A stretch of DNA of 25,308 nt from Mesaphorura yosii (GCA_009869945.1 WIXG01000709.1:1-25308); one strand, 5' to 3'; positions 9,065 through 18,540 are shown, counted from the first letter of the stretch. The notes: generated from the sequence alone by a model not told the origin. Numbers and translations: made by a program.

Positions 9065-9633
9065 GCATATGTTGGTTCAAATGTGAAATGCCAATTCGCA
9101 AAAACTCAAAGAACGTAGAACCGAATTATGAATTTATTTATTGATTAAAACTACGAATACAATTTGTAGGTCGGTCTACGTGCAAATGCTGGCAATTGAC
9201 GCGTATAAATTACGAAGGCTGAAGGTCATTCAGTCTACGTGCGATTCTGGCCGATTGATCTTCGCCAACCCGTTGCCATTTTCATGGGGAAGAAAGTATG
9301 AGAACAAGACTTTCTGAGCAGCTCAGTTTGCCAAGGTCAATGAATTCGGGATCAGGGCATAAATTTCCCAAATTACCGCGGAATATTTTCCTTTAATTTG
9401 CTACCAAATTCGGTGATGATTGCTGAGATGGAATGGAATAAGAAATTACGGGCGGAAGACGAATTTAAATTAAATTAGGATTGAAATCCCGAAATTAACT
9501 CAAACTGTGGACCGACTTCGAGTCTTGCGTCATTCGGTGGTCGGCGTCGCTTAAGTGGCGTCTATTTTTCGTCTTGAATGCGACCTCAGACTAATTTGGC
9601 AGTCGTTCGAGTGAAGAAGCGCACCGCCACGAA
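9065..9633. other. Intergenic, upstream of the plus-strand receptor fragment
   Basis: No coding signal seen. It holds the candidate promoter at 9204-9235 and a repeated GTCTACGTGC (about 9174 and 9233). Confidence 0.5.
9204..9235 (+). promoter_or_regulatory. Candidate core promoter: TATA box and initiator
   Basis: TATAAA at 9204-9209 lies 28 bases before the A of an arthropod-style initiator TCAGTC (9230-9235), the expected spacing. The nearest plus-strand gene begins at 9634, about 400 bp away, so a 5' leader (perhaps with an intron) would be needed. Confidence 0.4.
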
Positions 9634-10281
9634 ATGATTTCGAGAGAGTCCTTCCCATTTCTGGTGCGGGTCAAAGTCGTCCTTCACACTTATATCTGGG
9701 CGTTGCCCCTCCAACTAGACACGGACTCAGGGGACGGGTTTTGGTACAAAACAGTGCACAGAAGTCCCATCCACTTCATCCTGATCATCAACATTCTTGT
9801 GCGGGTGGCCACGTCGACGTACGACATCCTCGTCCCGTGGCTCGTACCGAATCTGAGCGTCGTCGAGCTGCTGTGTTGCTTCTTACGTGTGGCCGTCAAC
9901 TCCCTTGGGATCGTGTACTTCCTCTGCGTCCTCATCCGTCCACAATTCCTCAAGACGGTCACATTCTTCAATGGAATGCTCCTCTTCAACAGGAGACTGG
10001 CTGCCCACTTCGGGCGAGAGTTCGTGAGACGAGACGGACTGGAGCGAGTCTTTTTCTTAACGTGCCTTTCCATGCCTGGCTTCGTCCTCATCGCGCCGAT
10101 GATGGCCATCCTCCTCACAACCTTCCGAAGCTTCGAGCTAGCCATCGAAATCGGAATTCTGGCATTCATCGCCATTCTCGTGGGTGGTAGATACATATTC
10201 GCGCTCGAACTGCTTCTCTACATCTGGCTGGTCCTCAATCTCTTCATCGGAGCCAATTTCCTCTATCTGTGGCTCCGTTGA
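9634..10281 (+). pseudogene. Half-length gustatory receptor, probably truncated
   Basis: A 215-residue open frame with the N-terminal layout of arthropod gustatory receptors: a short cytoplasmic start with a WALPLQLD-type motif, then SPIHFILIINILVRV (about TM1), TYDILVPWL, and further hydrophobic segments near residues 76-105, 140-165 and 172-212. It stops at TGA (10279-10281) after about four helices, about half the usual length, and lacks the conserved TY...Q C-terminus. The same frame stays open for about 45 codons past the stop but shows little receptor-like sequence. It may be a pseudogene or a gene with an unseen spliced 3' half. It shares little direct sequence with the receptor at 6973-8199. 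Confidence 0.6.
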
Positions 10282-10934
10282 TGGATCTGTTCGACTGAAG
10301 GCGAGCCCCACGAAATGATCCGACATGTATTCAGAGTCGAAAAGGGCGTCCGAGAGTGGAGTACAGGTGTCATTCTGACACTATTGATCGTACACGTACG
10401 ATTGCACGTGTTTATCTGACCAGCTGTAGCCTGTAAATTAATAATCAATAATCAGGACAAGCAGCCGATTCCGAATCTGACGGACACGGGGAACCATCAT
10501 TCCGGTGGTAACTAATGTAATCCAATTTAAATGAGTTTGCGAGACCGGGGCGACCAATTCCATTCCAAGAGCCTGGCACCCATCACTTGCTTCAGTCTGA
10601 CTAACCTGTCGGGATGAAGTGTGAATGATTCGGCATCCATTTCAGCATCCGGGCATAATTAACTGTAAATAGACTCACGATGATAGACTCACACACGCAA
10701 GGCGACTGATGTGCAATTACTACGTAAGCAATGGCGTAATATGTATCCACTCATTCACTCGAAAGTTAAATGTCTAATTTCCAGTCTGAGTACTGAACTC
10801 GCAAGTATTATGTGATCCTGTACAATGATGCCGGAAACTGATTTGGTGCAAATTCTTTATATTATGACTGTGACTGTGGAGAAGCTACAATCACATTCGT
10901 GTATTGATTTTTGAACCGTCGTGAATGCCGGTAG

Positions 10935-10959
10935 GGGCAGTCTCCCGTTCTGACTGCCC
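10935..10959. repeat. Short inverted repeat (8-bp stem, 9-base loop)
   Basis: GGGCAGTC (10935-10942) pairs with GACTGCCC (10952-10959). A second pair, GTACGC/GCGTAC, lies at 10989-10994 and 11022-11027, with TACGC repeats between. Function unknown. Confidence 0.6.
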
Positions 10960-11127
10960 GACAGTGACGAAAGTACGCCGAGTGTTCTGTACGCCATCGC
11001 TACGCTACGCTTCAGCTCGCAGCGTACGCCCTCGTAATTGAAATGTATCTCGATTTAACACGGACGGCATGAGAGCTCACTTGAAATACATTGAAACAAT
11101 CTTATAACATGGCGATGTTCCGTAAAA

Positions 11128-11163
11128 CCCTAACCTAACCTAACCTAACCTTACCTAACCTAA
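11128..11163. repeat. Interstitial telomere-like (CCTAA)n tract
   Basis: About seven units of CCTAA (TTAGG on the other strand), one of them altered (CTTAC). TTAGG is the common arthropod telomere repeat. At this length it marks an interstitial remnant, not a chromosome end. Confidence 0.85.
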
Positions 11164-11452
11164 GGCTTGAAGAATCACAAGAAGGGAAGGCATCGAAATT
11201 AAATTACATGTTAATTAAACTCATTCACATGTATTCAATGAAAATGTATATCTAATTAGTGTGTTGTGTCTTGAATGAATAAAAGATTAAGTCAATTTGG
11301 GATTGTGAACTCAACACTGTATTCAGTCATGCGATCAAAGAGCCCGTGGAAATCAAATTGTAGAGAATAAATTGGCTGTTTTATCCCAAGTGGGGTGGAA
11401 TGCAGGGTAAGATTGTCCATCTCTTTATCAAATTCGGCGCCTGAAACTTGCT

Positions 11453-13118
11453 TTACAACTTTGAATGAACCCCAACCCCTCCATCATGATAGAGTTTGAG
11501 GCTCCGGCCTGGTTTGTCGTCCCGCATCGACTGCCCGATTCCGTTGTAGTATGGATCGGGATTCCAATTAAAATACTCGGACAGGTGGAGGAGTATCGAC
11601 CAATACAGCATGCCAAAGGCCACAAAAATCAACAGAATCAACACGAATGAGTTGGACTCAATAAAGCCCACAACGACTGAACTGAATTCGAGGACTACTT
11701 TGCGTATGCCGCTGGGTTTTGGCTGCTCCCGCTGCGCCTCCGTCCTAAATTCAGAAAATTAGTAAATATTCGACCATTAGTCTGCAGTATTTGTCGCCAA
11801 TCGCTATGGTTACCATAAAAGCGTAGAAAAGTGGAGCAGGACAAAAAACACGAAGGCAATGCAGATGAGGATCCAAACGTCGATTGCTTTTGTGTGACTG
11901 ACGAGTGGCGCCTTGTCCCTCACACTCGCAAACATGGCGGTAAGTGTAAGCAGTGTTGTCATGGTAATGGCCAGCCGTACTTCAATCATTCTCTTGGGAA
12001 CCATAAAGCACAACCACGCTGTGGCCAGGTAAAGCAGGCTAGGAATGTAAGTCTGCACGAGATGGCGGGACAGACGGCGTCTTGCGTAAAATGTAAACTG
12101 AAGGCAATCAAAAGTTTCGTTGTTTGAGAGCGTCGGATGGACACGCGGTGGCAACGAAAACCGTTGAAATTCCCCAATGGCCACGTCAAAGTTTTCGTCG
12201 TCAGGGTAGAGGAAGTAGGCGCCGACTGGTGAGCGCCAGACCAACTGCAGTGCACTGCTGTTGTAGGAATAACTCCGAAAACTGATTTCGCACTGTTGTG
12301 TATCCGCCGGGTAGAATTCAAAATCAAATTCACATGCGACGCGGACACGAATTCGCGCGGTGTACGTCACAAGGCCGTTGGCCGCAAATTTGAGGCGGGA
12401 AGGTTTCCCCAAGAAGTCCGCTTGACTGATTCGCACCACGTTTCCAATGTAAATGTCTGGTTTCCAAATCATGGTGAGGAAGGAGGGGTCAAGGACCTTT
12501 TGCTGTCCGTCCTTGACGGGATTCCACACCTGCTCCTTCTCCTTTTTAAATGTTGCGGTTAGGAGGGCGCCGTCCAGCCACTCGACTACCACCTCCATCA
12601 CAAATTCAATCTCTTGGTGCTCCTCGTCGATTTGTGAAATGTGGCACACGGAGACGTGTAACGAGACGGGAGTCTCCATCGGTTTCCCTTCCCTCTCTGG
12701 AAACGATTCGGGTCATCATCAGTCAAGTGTGTTAAGCAGGAAAAGGAAAGCAAATGACAAAGCTCTGATTACCGAACGGAATCTTTGGATTCTCGAGTCT
12801 GTTGTAGTCGTCCGGGAGGTACAGCGCGCCCGAGTGCCGCAACTGGGCGTACCCGTCCGTCCCGCCATTATTCATACCAACAGAAGCCAGTGGCATTGGT
12901 GGGTCAGCGACTCCGTTGCCAAGGACGACCGGATCAACGCGCGTGTCCGTTGCATGTCCGTCATTGTCGGTACTGCGAGATTCCGGTGACTGGACGTACC
13001 TCGGGGGGATAAAAGGGATTTCTTTAGATGAATCAGTTTCCAATCCCAATGAAAATTTCGGGAAATAGAGAAACAGGAATACCAAAAGCAACTTGGCCAT
13101 TCTGGCTTTGCTCGCCAT
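11453..13118 (-). CDS. Cys-loop ligand-gated ion channel subunit, three exons, complete
   Basis: Exons 13118-12773, 12696-11814 and 11744-11453 join in phase through introns of 76 and 69 bp to give 506 residues. There is a signal peptide (MAKLLLVFLFLYFPKF region), a linker of about 85 residues, then the extracellular ligand-binding domain. The Cys-loop is C237-x13-C251 with FYPADTQQ. M1 spans about 328-349 (TYIPSLLYLATAWLCFMV), M2 about 354-373, M3 about 385-408 and M4 about 443-464. TTLLTLT in M2 and SHTKAIDVWI before M3 point to the arthropod glutamate/histamine/pH-gated chloride channel branch, not to nicotinic receptors. The M2 entrance reads E-V-R where P-A-R is usual: the 0' Arg is kept, but the -2' Pro and -1' Ala are replaced. 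The M3-M4 loop is only about 34 residues, and about 42 residues follow M4, which is unusually long. Agonist and ion selectivity cannot be assigned. Confidence 0.85.
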
Positions 13119-13944
13119 GTTAACTGCGAATCAGAACAGCCTGTGACAGCAGGTGTTCTGTATGACTCTCTCTTTCCACTGAATGGAAATGGAATTGGAG
13201 TTTCCAGTTTCCAGCGCCAACTTGTCAAGAACTCTCAGTGGGATTCCAGTACACAAACTAAATGCGTGAATCATTAAACCAAATCTGCAATTGCGAAACT
13301 TGACACGTGGATTTTCGCGTGACACGAAAGGAATTTCATTGGAATTGCCGGCCTATTTATTTATGTTTTATATTCACGGCCATTACTGGCCCTGGCTGCA
13401 GGCAGGATGCTGCATTTCCCACTCCCACGTTTTTGCGTGTGTTGTGATCCGTCCAAATTGAGTTGTTGACTTGTTGCTGTCTAATGGCTTAAATTATACC
13501 CTGAGGAAGCTGTCTCTTTATGAGATAATTTCGCACACACTTTTGGTCATCGGCTGGTCAGTGTGTGAGATGAGCATCAAATGCACAAGACACGATACAA
13601 TACAACACCACACAAATTAAACTCCTATGCACTTTGTTCGCATTGAATCGCAGCGGTTGAAACACGTTCTTAATTATTCCATGTCTGTGCATCAAAAATC
13701 AGACAAGTCAGGGCCAGCTTTTGACTACTATGACACTCAGCCATATTTATGAATTCAATTACGAGTTAAAATTCAGTAAATTGGGCGTAAATTGCCATAA
13801 CCACAATTCGTTCACTGTTGATTTTACAACATTCCAATCGATCATTTGTGCACATTTCCAAGCAGAATCCATGGGCGCGCATCTTAATTTCGGCAACTTG
13901 CTTAGTTAAATGTCCAATTAAGTTGAATTGTAGGGCGTATTGTA
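13119..13944. other. Intergenic, upstream of the channel gene
   Basis: AT-rich and without a supported gene. It would hold the channel promoter on the minus strand, but I see no clear TATA/initiator pair. Confidence 0.4.
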
Positions 13945-14095
13945 GGTCAGGAGAGCACCATCCAGCCACTCATGGACAACTTCCGTCACAAACTCAACCT
14001 CCTCGTGCTCCTCATCGATTTATGAAATGTGGCAGAGGGAGGCATTGAGCGGGACTCGTGTCTCGTGGGGGTTTCCTTCCCTTTCTGCAATTCAT
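13945..14095 (-). pseudogene. Decayed partial copy of the Cys-loop channel exon 2
   Basis: About 150 bp closely match the 5' part of channel exon 2 (12696-12545), including CHIS, IDEEHEEVEFV and EWLDGALLT on the minus strand. An in-frame TAA replaces the Gln codon after CHIS. No other channel exon is nearby, so this is a partial duplication, already broken. Confidence 0.75.
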
Positions 14096-14653
14096 TGCAA
14101 CCAAAGCCCTTGTGCCATTGCGTAAAGGGAAGGGCACCGGCGCTGACACTTCACCCCTGATGCCACCTTCGTGGACTGCAGTCCACGAAAACGGACTGCG
14201 AGGTTTGAAGTCTAGACTAAAGTTTGTAAATAAAGAACATTTTCCAGTCAATTCCATTCAGCTGAACTGTACTTTGAGATTCGGGAATAATGCGCAGTTT
14301 GTATCTCTGCTACAAATGCTCTGCTCTTTGACATTCCTAATTAAAGGTCACTAAATAAGTAGGTCTTCAACATCTGTAAATATAAATTCCTACTCAAGTT
14401 CAAATATATCCATCTCAAGTAATTCTCCAGTTGTCCTGTCTTGCCTTACTCGCAGTTGATTGCGAACTATCAGTGGATCCAGACGTGGTTGGTTCCCAAT
14501 GGTTGCCATCCTTTAACTTCAATTCGTGCTCCGCGCCGCCAAACGACACGATACGTGGTCGAGGTAACCTTTAATTTGGATTTGCATTCTTCATCTTGAT
14601 TCTGAATGCTTTGACCAGTAACTTTCCGTTTTAAATCTCCTTCACAGAGAATA
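14096..14653. other. Non-coding, with palindrome and possible leader of the next gene
   Basis: It contains the palindrome at 14168-14189, a TATAAA at 14381-14386, and a possible 5' leader intron for the following small gene (donor GTAACC at 14564, acceptor TTCACAG ending at 14647). The leader is inferred. Confidence 0.35.
14168..14189. repeat. Perfect 22-bp palindrome
   Basis: TTCGTGGACTGCAGTCCACG plus AA reads the same on both strands, without a spacer. Role unknown. Confidence 0.9.
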
Positions 14654-14866
14654 ATGGGTTCCTTCGGATTCAAATTCAAGATGCGACAGCTCCTGCTCCC
14701 GCCTGTCCTGACGGCAGTGACTGTGGTCTTAATTGTACGCCTGATTTCATCATTCGAGGCTGCTGTGACTCAATGCGTCAGCACATTCTGCGACGAGTAT
14801 TCCCATTGTCCCGAGCCCCTGGACTGTGACATGATGATTCATAAATGCTGCAAAATAATTGAATAA
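14654..14866 (+). CDS. Small cysteine-rich secreted peptide
   Basis: A 70-residue frame with a hydrophobic N-terminus (MRQLLLPPVLTAVTVVLIVRL, starting at residue 10 or from the Met at 1) that fits a signal peptide. A mature part of about 30-40 residues follows, with six cysteines spaced C-x4-C-x5-C-x5-C-x6-CC, so three disulfides are possible. An acceptor-like CTTCACAG ends at 14647, just before the start. The stop codon lies inside an AATAAA hexamer (14862-14867), so cleavage signal and stop overlap. I do not recognise the family. Extracellular peptides of this size serve many roles (defence, signalling, protease inhibition), and none can be chosen here. Confidence 0.5.
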   Translation: MGSFGFKFKMRQLLLPPVLTAVTVVLIVRLISSFEAAVTQCVSTFCDEYSHCPEPLDCDMMIHKCCKIIE

Positions 14867-15288
14867 ATTGAGTACTGGTCAAAGTCAAGATCAACAAACT
14901 TTGACCTTTGACCTTCTTGTCCTCTTTTGCATCAAGATCATCTCACAATTTATTGAAAGATCACATGTGCATATAGGAAAATGGGAGGAAATTCGAAAAC
15001 TTGTAAATTTTGATGTAATTCATCCGAAATTGACATTCATTAAGGCATCATACCAATTGGCACAGCTTCCTTTATTCGTCTACAAATCATGGTTCGCAAA
15101 ATGTACTAAACTGAACTTGTGTTTCATTGTCATATCTTTGGCTAAAAATTTTAAAATTGATCCCGATTATCTACATCCTCATTAGCATTATTTACTGCTG
15201 AGCAGTTACCAAGTGGATCTTCTCTTGTGCACATTTGTGTGTGGTTCACAGTTCGCATTTTTGTGTAACTCCTCAGTGAAATCGTGAA
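14867..15288. other. Intergenic, upstream of the Kelch-like gene
   Basis: AT-rich. The open frame of about 100 codons here lacks an ATG start and shows no domain. Initiator-like TTCACAGTTCG (about 15246) and CCTCAGTG (about 15271) precede the next gene. Confidence 0.4.
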
Positions 15289-16536
15289 ATGGCACAGCTT
15301 TACTTGTTGCCATGGTTATGTTGGCTCCTGACAACCTTCGGGTCCGCGTCGCCGACAATACCGACGCCACTGCCGCTGGTCGTGGTACACCTCAACACAA
15401 CCTTGCCCGCTCCATTCGCTTCCGCGGGGGCGGGGACGGGGACGTTAGCCACCTCCGACCCCGACCACGTGGGTGGCCCATTCGCTCTCCACGATCGACG
15501 CGACACAATTTTCATAATTGGCACATTCCAACCCACGGCGGTCCAAGTGCCTGTCCATGACCATCAAGATTATGAGATTGTCAAGTACTCAATTAAGAAA
15601 GAATCCTTCAGTCGCATGACAGGGCACGCGACTCCTGGATACGCAGTTTGGGCTGCAGGTCACATTTACCTCTTCAGCACTCGCCGGGTTAGCGGCACGG
15701 GCACGGCGCCTGCTCACGCTCAGGAGCTTTTGGTGACTCGCGTAGACTTGGAAATGGGGACAAATTCGCACACCAGCAAAGTAGTCCTTGCAAAGCGCGT
15801 GAGCCACTTCACCCAAACCCGTCTGACAATTTCAGCCGCGTGGGATGAGAACGAGTTTATTTACATGGTGTGCGGGGTGCTGGACGGCGGGGTGGTGCTC
15901 CTGTACCGACTTTCCGTGTTGGGCAGCCACTCGCTTGAAGAAATTCCATGGAAGTCACCGCCATCACTGCCACCCACATTGGCGGGTGGGAGCGTAATTG
16001 CGACTGGGTACGTTTCACGCCCACATGGCGGAGGCCTACATGTCCTCGAGGGAGGGGGAGGGCGCCAACCGCCTCAAATGTGGTTATTCAACCCCAAATC
16101 TGGGGAAATGGGCCGTAGGAGCGTGGGAATGAATGGGAGCGCGACAACGGCAATTGGGCGCATGCTGCTGGCGAAGGATGGAAACATGTTTCTATTCCAT
16201 CGGAATTCCGTCGTCAAGAATGGCGCAGCTGATGACGGGTGGCGGTTGCTAGTGTGGGACCCGACAACCCAGGAATCCCGCGGCATGGGTACCGGCCACC
16301 ACTTTAGCGGATATTCAGGTCTGGCGTCCGTCTACGTCCCCAAGTTGAACATAATTTACTGCTTCGGTGACAAACGATTTTGCAGCGTTTGCGGACTGGA
16401 AAAGGCGGACGGTGTGCTGTACATTGAACTTGGCGGATCTGAATCTACGGCCTCCCGTGTCCGTACTGATTCGGGGCATTTCGTACAATTTGGTCAAGCT
16501 CTCCTGCTTGCTTTGTTACTGTATGTGCGAGATTAA
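15289..16536 (+). CDS. Secreted or membrane-anchored Kelch-type beta-propeller protein
   Basis: A single exon of 415 residues. A signal peptide covers about residues 1-20 (LYLLPWLCWLLTTFGSAS). Kelch-like repeats follow: GPFALHDRRDTIFIIGTF (about 63-80), GYAVWAAGHIYLFSTRR (117-133), ISAAWDENEFIYMVCGVLDG (181-200), a blade with QMWLFNPKSGEMGRRSV (263-279), IGRMLLAKDGNMFLFHRN (289-306) with WRLLVWDPTTQ, and GLASVYVPKLNIIYCFGDK (344-362). This would form a six-blade or so propeller, usually a protein-binding platform. The tail (QALLLALLLYVRD) is hydrophobic, and a GPI-anchor signal is possible. The classical GG of Kelch is often replaced, so the repeats are divergent. It is related in plan to the truncated exon at 6510-6689. 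The function is unknown. Confidence 0.65.
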   Translation: MAQLYLLPWLCWLLTTFGSASPTIPTPLPLVVVHLNTTLPAPFASAGAGTGTLATSDPDHVGGPFALHDRRDTIFIIGTFQPTAVQVPVHDHQDYEIVKYSIKKESFSRMTGHATPGYAVWAAGHIYLFSTRRVSGTGTAPAHAQELLVTRVDLEMGTNSHTSKVVLAKRVSHFTQTRLTISAAWDENEFIYMVCGVLDGGVVLLYRLSVLGSHSLEEIPWKSPPSLPPTLAGGSVIATGYVSRPHGGGLHVLEGGGGRQPPQMWLFNPKSGEMGRRSVGMNGSATTAIGRMLLAKDGNMFLFHRNSVVKNGAADDGWRLLVWDPTTQESRGMGTGHHFSGYSGLASVYVPKLNIIYCFGDKRFCSVCGLEKADGVLYIELGGSESTASRVRTDSGHFVQFGQALLLALLLYVRD

Positions 16537-16917
16537 AACCTGTACTTTGAGTTGCTCTATTTTATTAACGAAGTAACTACATTTTTGCAAGAATCAATTG
16601 TAAATTATATTCTGCATTTAGCACTGATTATTTTACCATCTTTTGCCGAGCATTTGCATCCGAGGTCGAGCATTTGACATTGTCGTTGCCCTTGGCTCCT
16701 GCTTCTCTTTCTCGCTTCATGAAACAAGCTCCTCTCTCTCCTTCTGGACGAGTGGAGCAACACGGGCTGCACCAGCTGCTGTCGCTGATACTGATCGGAC
16801 CAAACAGCCAAGTCTTGTGTATTTGAGAGTTGGGTAATTACTACACATTTTATTACAAGTGTTTAAGAATGACAAACTTATAAAGTTAAGAATTTGTATA
16901 ACTTGGTAATTATAAAA
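16537..16917. other. Intergenic between convergent genes
   Basis: No supported gene. It carries the minus-strand AATAAA (16854-16849) for the next gene. Confidence 0.5.
16849..16854 (-). promoter_or_regulatory. Polyadenylation signal AATAAA for the composite gene
   Basis: It lies 64 bases downstream of the stop at 16918-16920 on the minus strand. Confidence 0.45.
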
Positions 16918-18540
16918 TTAAGTAAACGTGAGTACGGGTGAACAATAGTTCCAATTTTTCTCTTCATCTGTGTAGCACCAGCTGTAATCCTTACCTTCAT
17001 TGCTACAATTGCTTATACAGCGGTCACCTGTGACTGTGAAACCATTCTCGATGCTGCAAGGCACGCGATTATCGAAATTTCCAAAAACATCCTCAGACTC
17101 GCCCGATGCATGGCTGATAACACCAGCCGTAACCACTCACTCCCATGGACTCCAGCATTTCGAACATTTCCTTGGTGGTCATGGGGGTTGGGGAGGGGAG
17201 GGAGGGCCTGGAGTGAACCTCGATCTCCTTGTAGTAGGATGAACTCCCGCCCTTGTTGAGCATCTTGAAACGGACTTTGATGCCGATGATGATTGGGAGG
17301 GGAGTGATCATCATCCCCCCTGTGAAGACCGCTTTCAAGTCGAAGAGGGAGGAGTCCACCTCCTTCCGGTACTTGAGCGTGGCCGCCACACTCCCGCCCA
17401 GCTGAATATTCTCCACGTAGTGCGTGGCCCCCAACTCCCCCTCCAGAATGTGTCTCTTCACTTGGGGGGAGACGATGTCCGCGATTGAGGGTCGGTGAAA
17501 GAAAGGTGTTCAGCTGATTCGTGCACAGAATCTCCTCGTAGTTGAACGAGTCAGTGGAGGCCTGGTCTAAAGAGGCGCTGCCAGAGAGCTGGAGCTGCCC
17601 TCCCATCAACTCGAGGCTGATCTCTGCGGCGAGGTGGAAGGCTTTCCTCCGGTCCCTCGTGGCCTTCACGACGTGCATGGTGTAGGCGGAGGAGTGTGCG
17701 GGCAACGCCTCCACCTCGTTCCGGCTGAAGTCCACGCGTGAGAAAATGTTCTCGACGTAGAACTTTGAAGAGTGGCAGTTCCACAGGTCACCGATGACGG
17801 AACCAATGACCACTCCATGCTCCTCAGGCGGTGGAAAGGCAAACACGGCCTCCTCCATCATGGCGGCGGTGTGAATGTGAGCCTGTGAATCGAAGCGGGC
17901 CAGAATGAGAACTCGACCCGTGTTGCCACTGTCAGGAACACGCAGTCAGTCGTATCAGAAATGCAACTCACTATGGAAGTGTCCTCAAACTGGTACGAAT
18001 TGAAAGATGGGCCAAGTGGCAATGGATTCACCGATGGAACAATTTGAGGAAATTCATATGAAATATCTGCCACTTCTTCGACATACTCACAGGTTGAAAT
18101 GTTTTCGCAAAACTCCATTTTTCCTCATTCCATTTTCCATTGCACACACACGTTTGTGAGTGATTTCGACTTTCGCAAGCAAGACCTTTTTTTGCAAACA
18201 CGGCGAACCGAGGGTTCGCCGAGAGTTCTCCGTTCAGCACATGCCGTCTCCCCAGTTGTACCCTTCATCGTTCGCTCTTCACGGTGGCTTGGTCCACAAA
18301 AATATCGGCCATTAAAACATACAGCTCCCTCTTCACACTGGAACTCCTCACCTGGCCACATGCGCTCACATTTGCCATAAAGTTTTGCAACACATTTCTT
18401 CAAGGTCGCATTGTAAATTGCGTGCGACTGCGAATCACCAAACCCCGCGCAATCAACCCAGGCTCGGTCTTTTCCATTGTAAAGGCGCTTGACGACCAAC
18501 AGAGACACAGGAACGCTACAGAAATCGGAATCCAATCCAT
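16918..18540 (-). pseudogene. Composite secreted gene: signal peptide, EB-like region, SNTX-like domain, C-terminal Cys module (frame-broken)
   Basis: The ATG at 18540 opens a signal peptide (MDWIPISVAFLCLCW, cleavage near SSSA). A cysteine-rich stretch follows (about 18470-18091), its second part resembling an EB module (CVCNG); the donor GTGAGT begins at 18090. After a proposed intron (18090-17883) comes a long region (17882-17141) with the pattern of the N-terminal domain of stonustoxin/verrucotoxin-type (SNTX) proteins: a GDLW-type start, a DRRKAF stretch, SLELMGGQLQLSGSAS, and later ELGATHYVENIQLGG. A 43-bp intron (17140-17098) then leads to a module with YSWCYTDEEKNWNYC, similar to WC-containing kringle-like cores. 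The reading frame changes at three places (about 18470-18473, 18187-18193, 17498-17504), each at or beside a run of one base. It may be a recent pseudogene or a gene with sequencing errors. Being SNTX-like does not prove toxicity; many such proteins in animals are not toxins. Confidence 0.55.

Larger units (their letters stand above)
10282..11452. other. Non-coding region with structured patch and telomere-like tract
   Basis: No gene-like frame seen. It includes the foldable GC-rich patch at 10934-11030 and the CCTAA tract at 11128-11163. The remainder is AT-rich. Confidence 0.5.

Noticed and set aside
9690..10196. Long antisense frame across the receptor fragment
   Set aside because: It is basic and low in domain signal, a shadow of the plus-strand membrane protein.
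11465..11650. Plus-strand small frame over channel exon 3
   Set aside because: Shadow of the M4-encoding exon on the minus strand.
17141..17882. Calling the composite gene a toxin
   Set aside because: Only domain resemblance is seen; SNTX-type regions occur in many non-toxic animal proteins and the frame is broken here.
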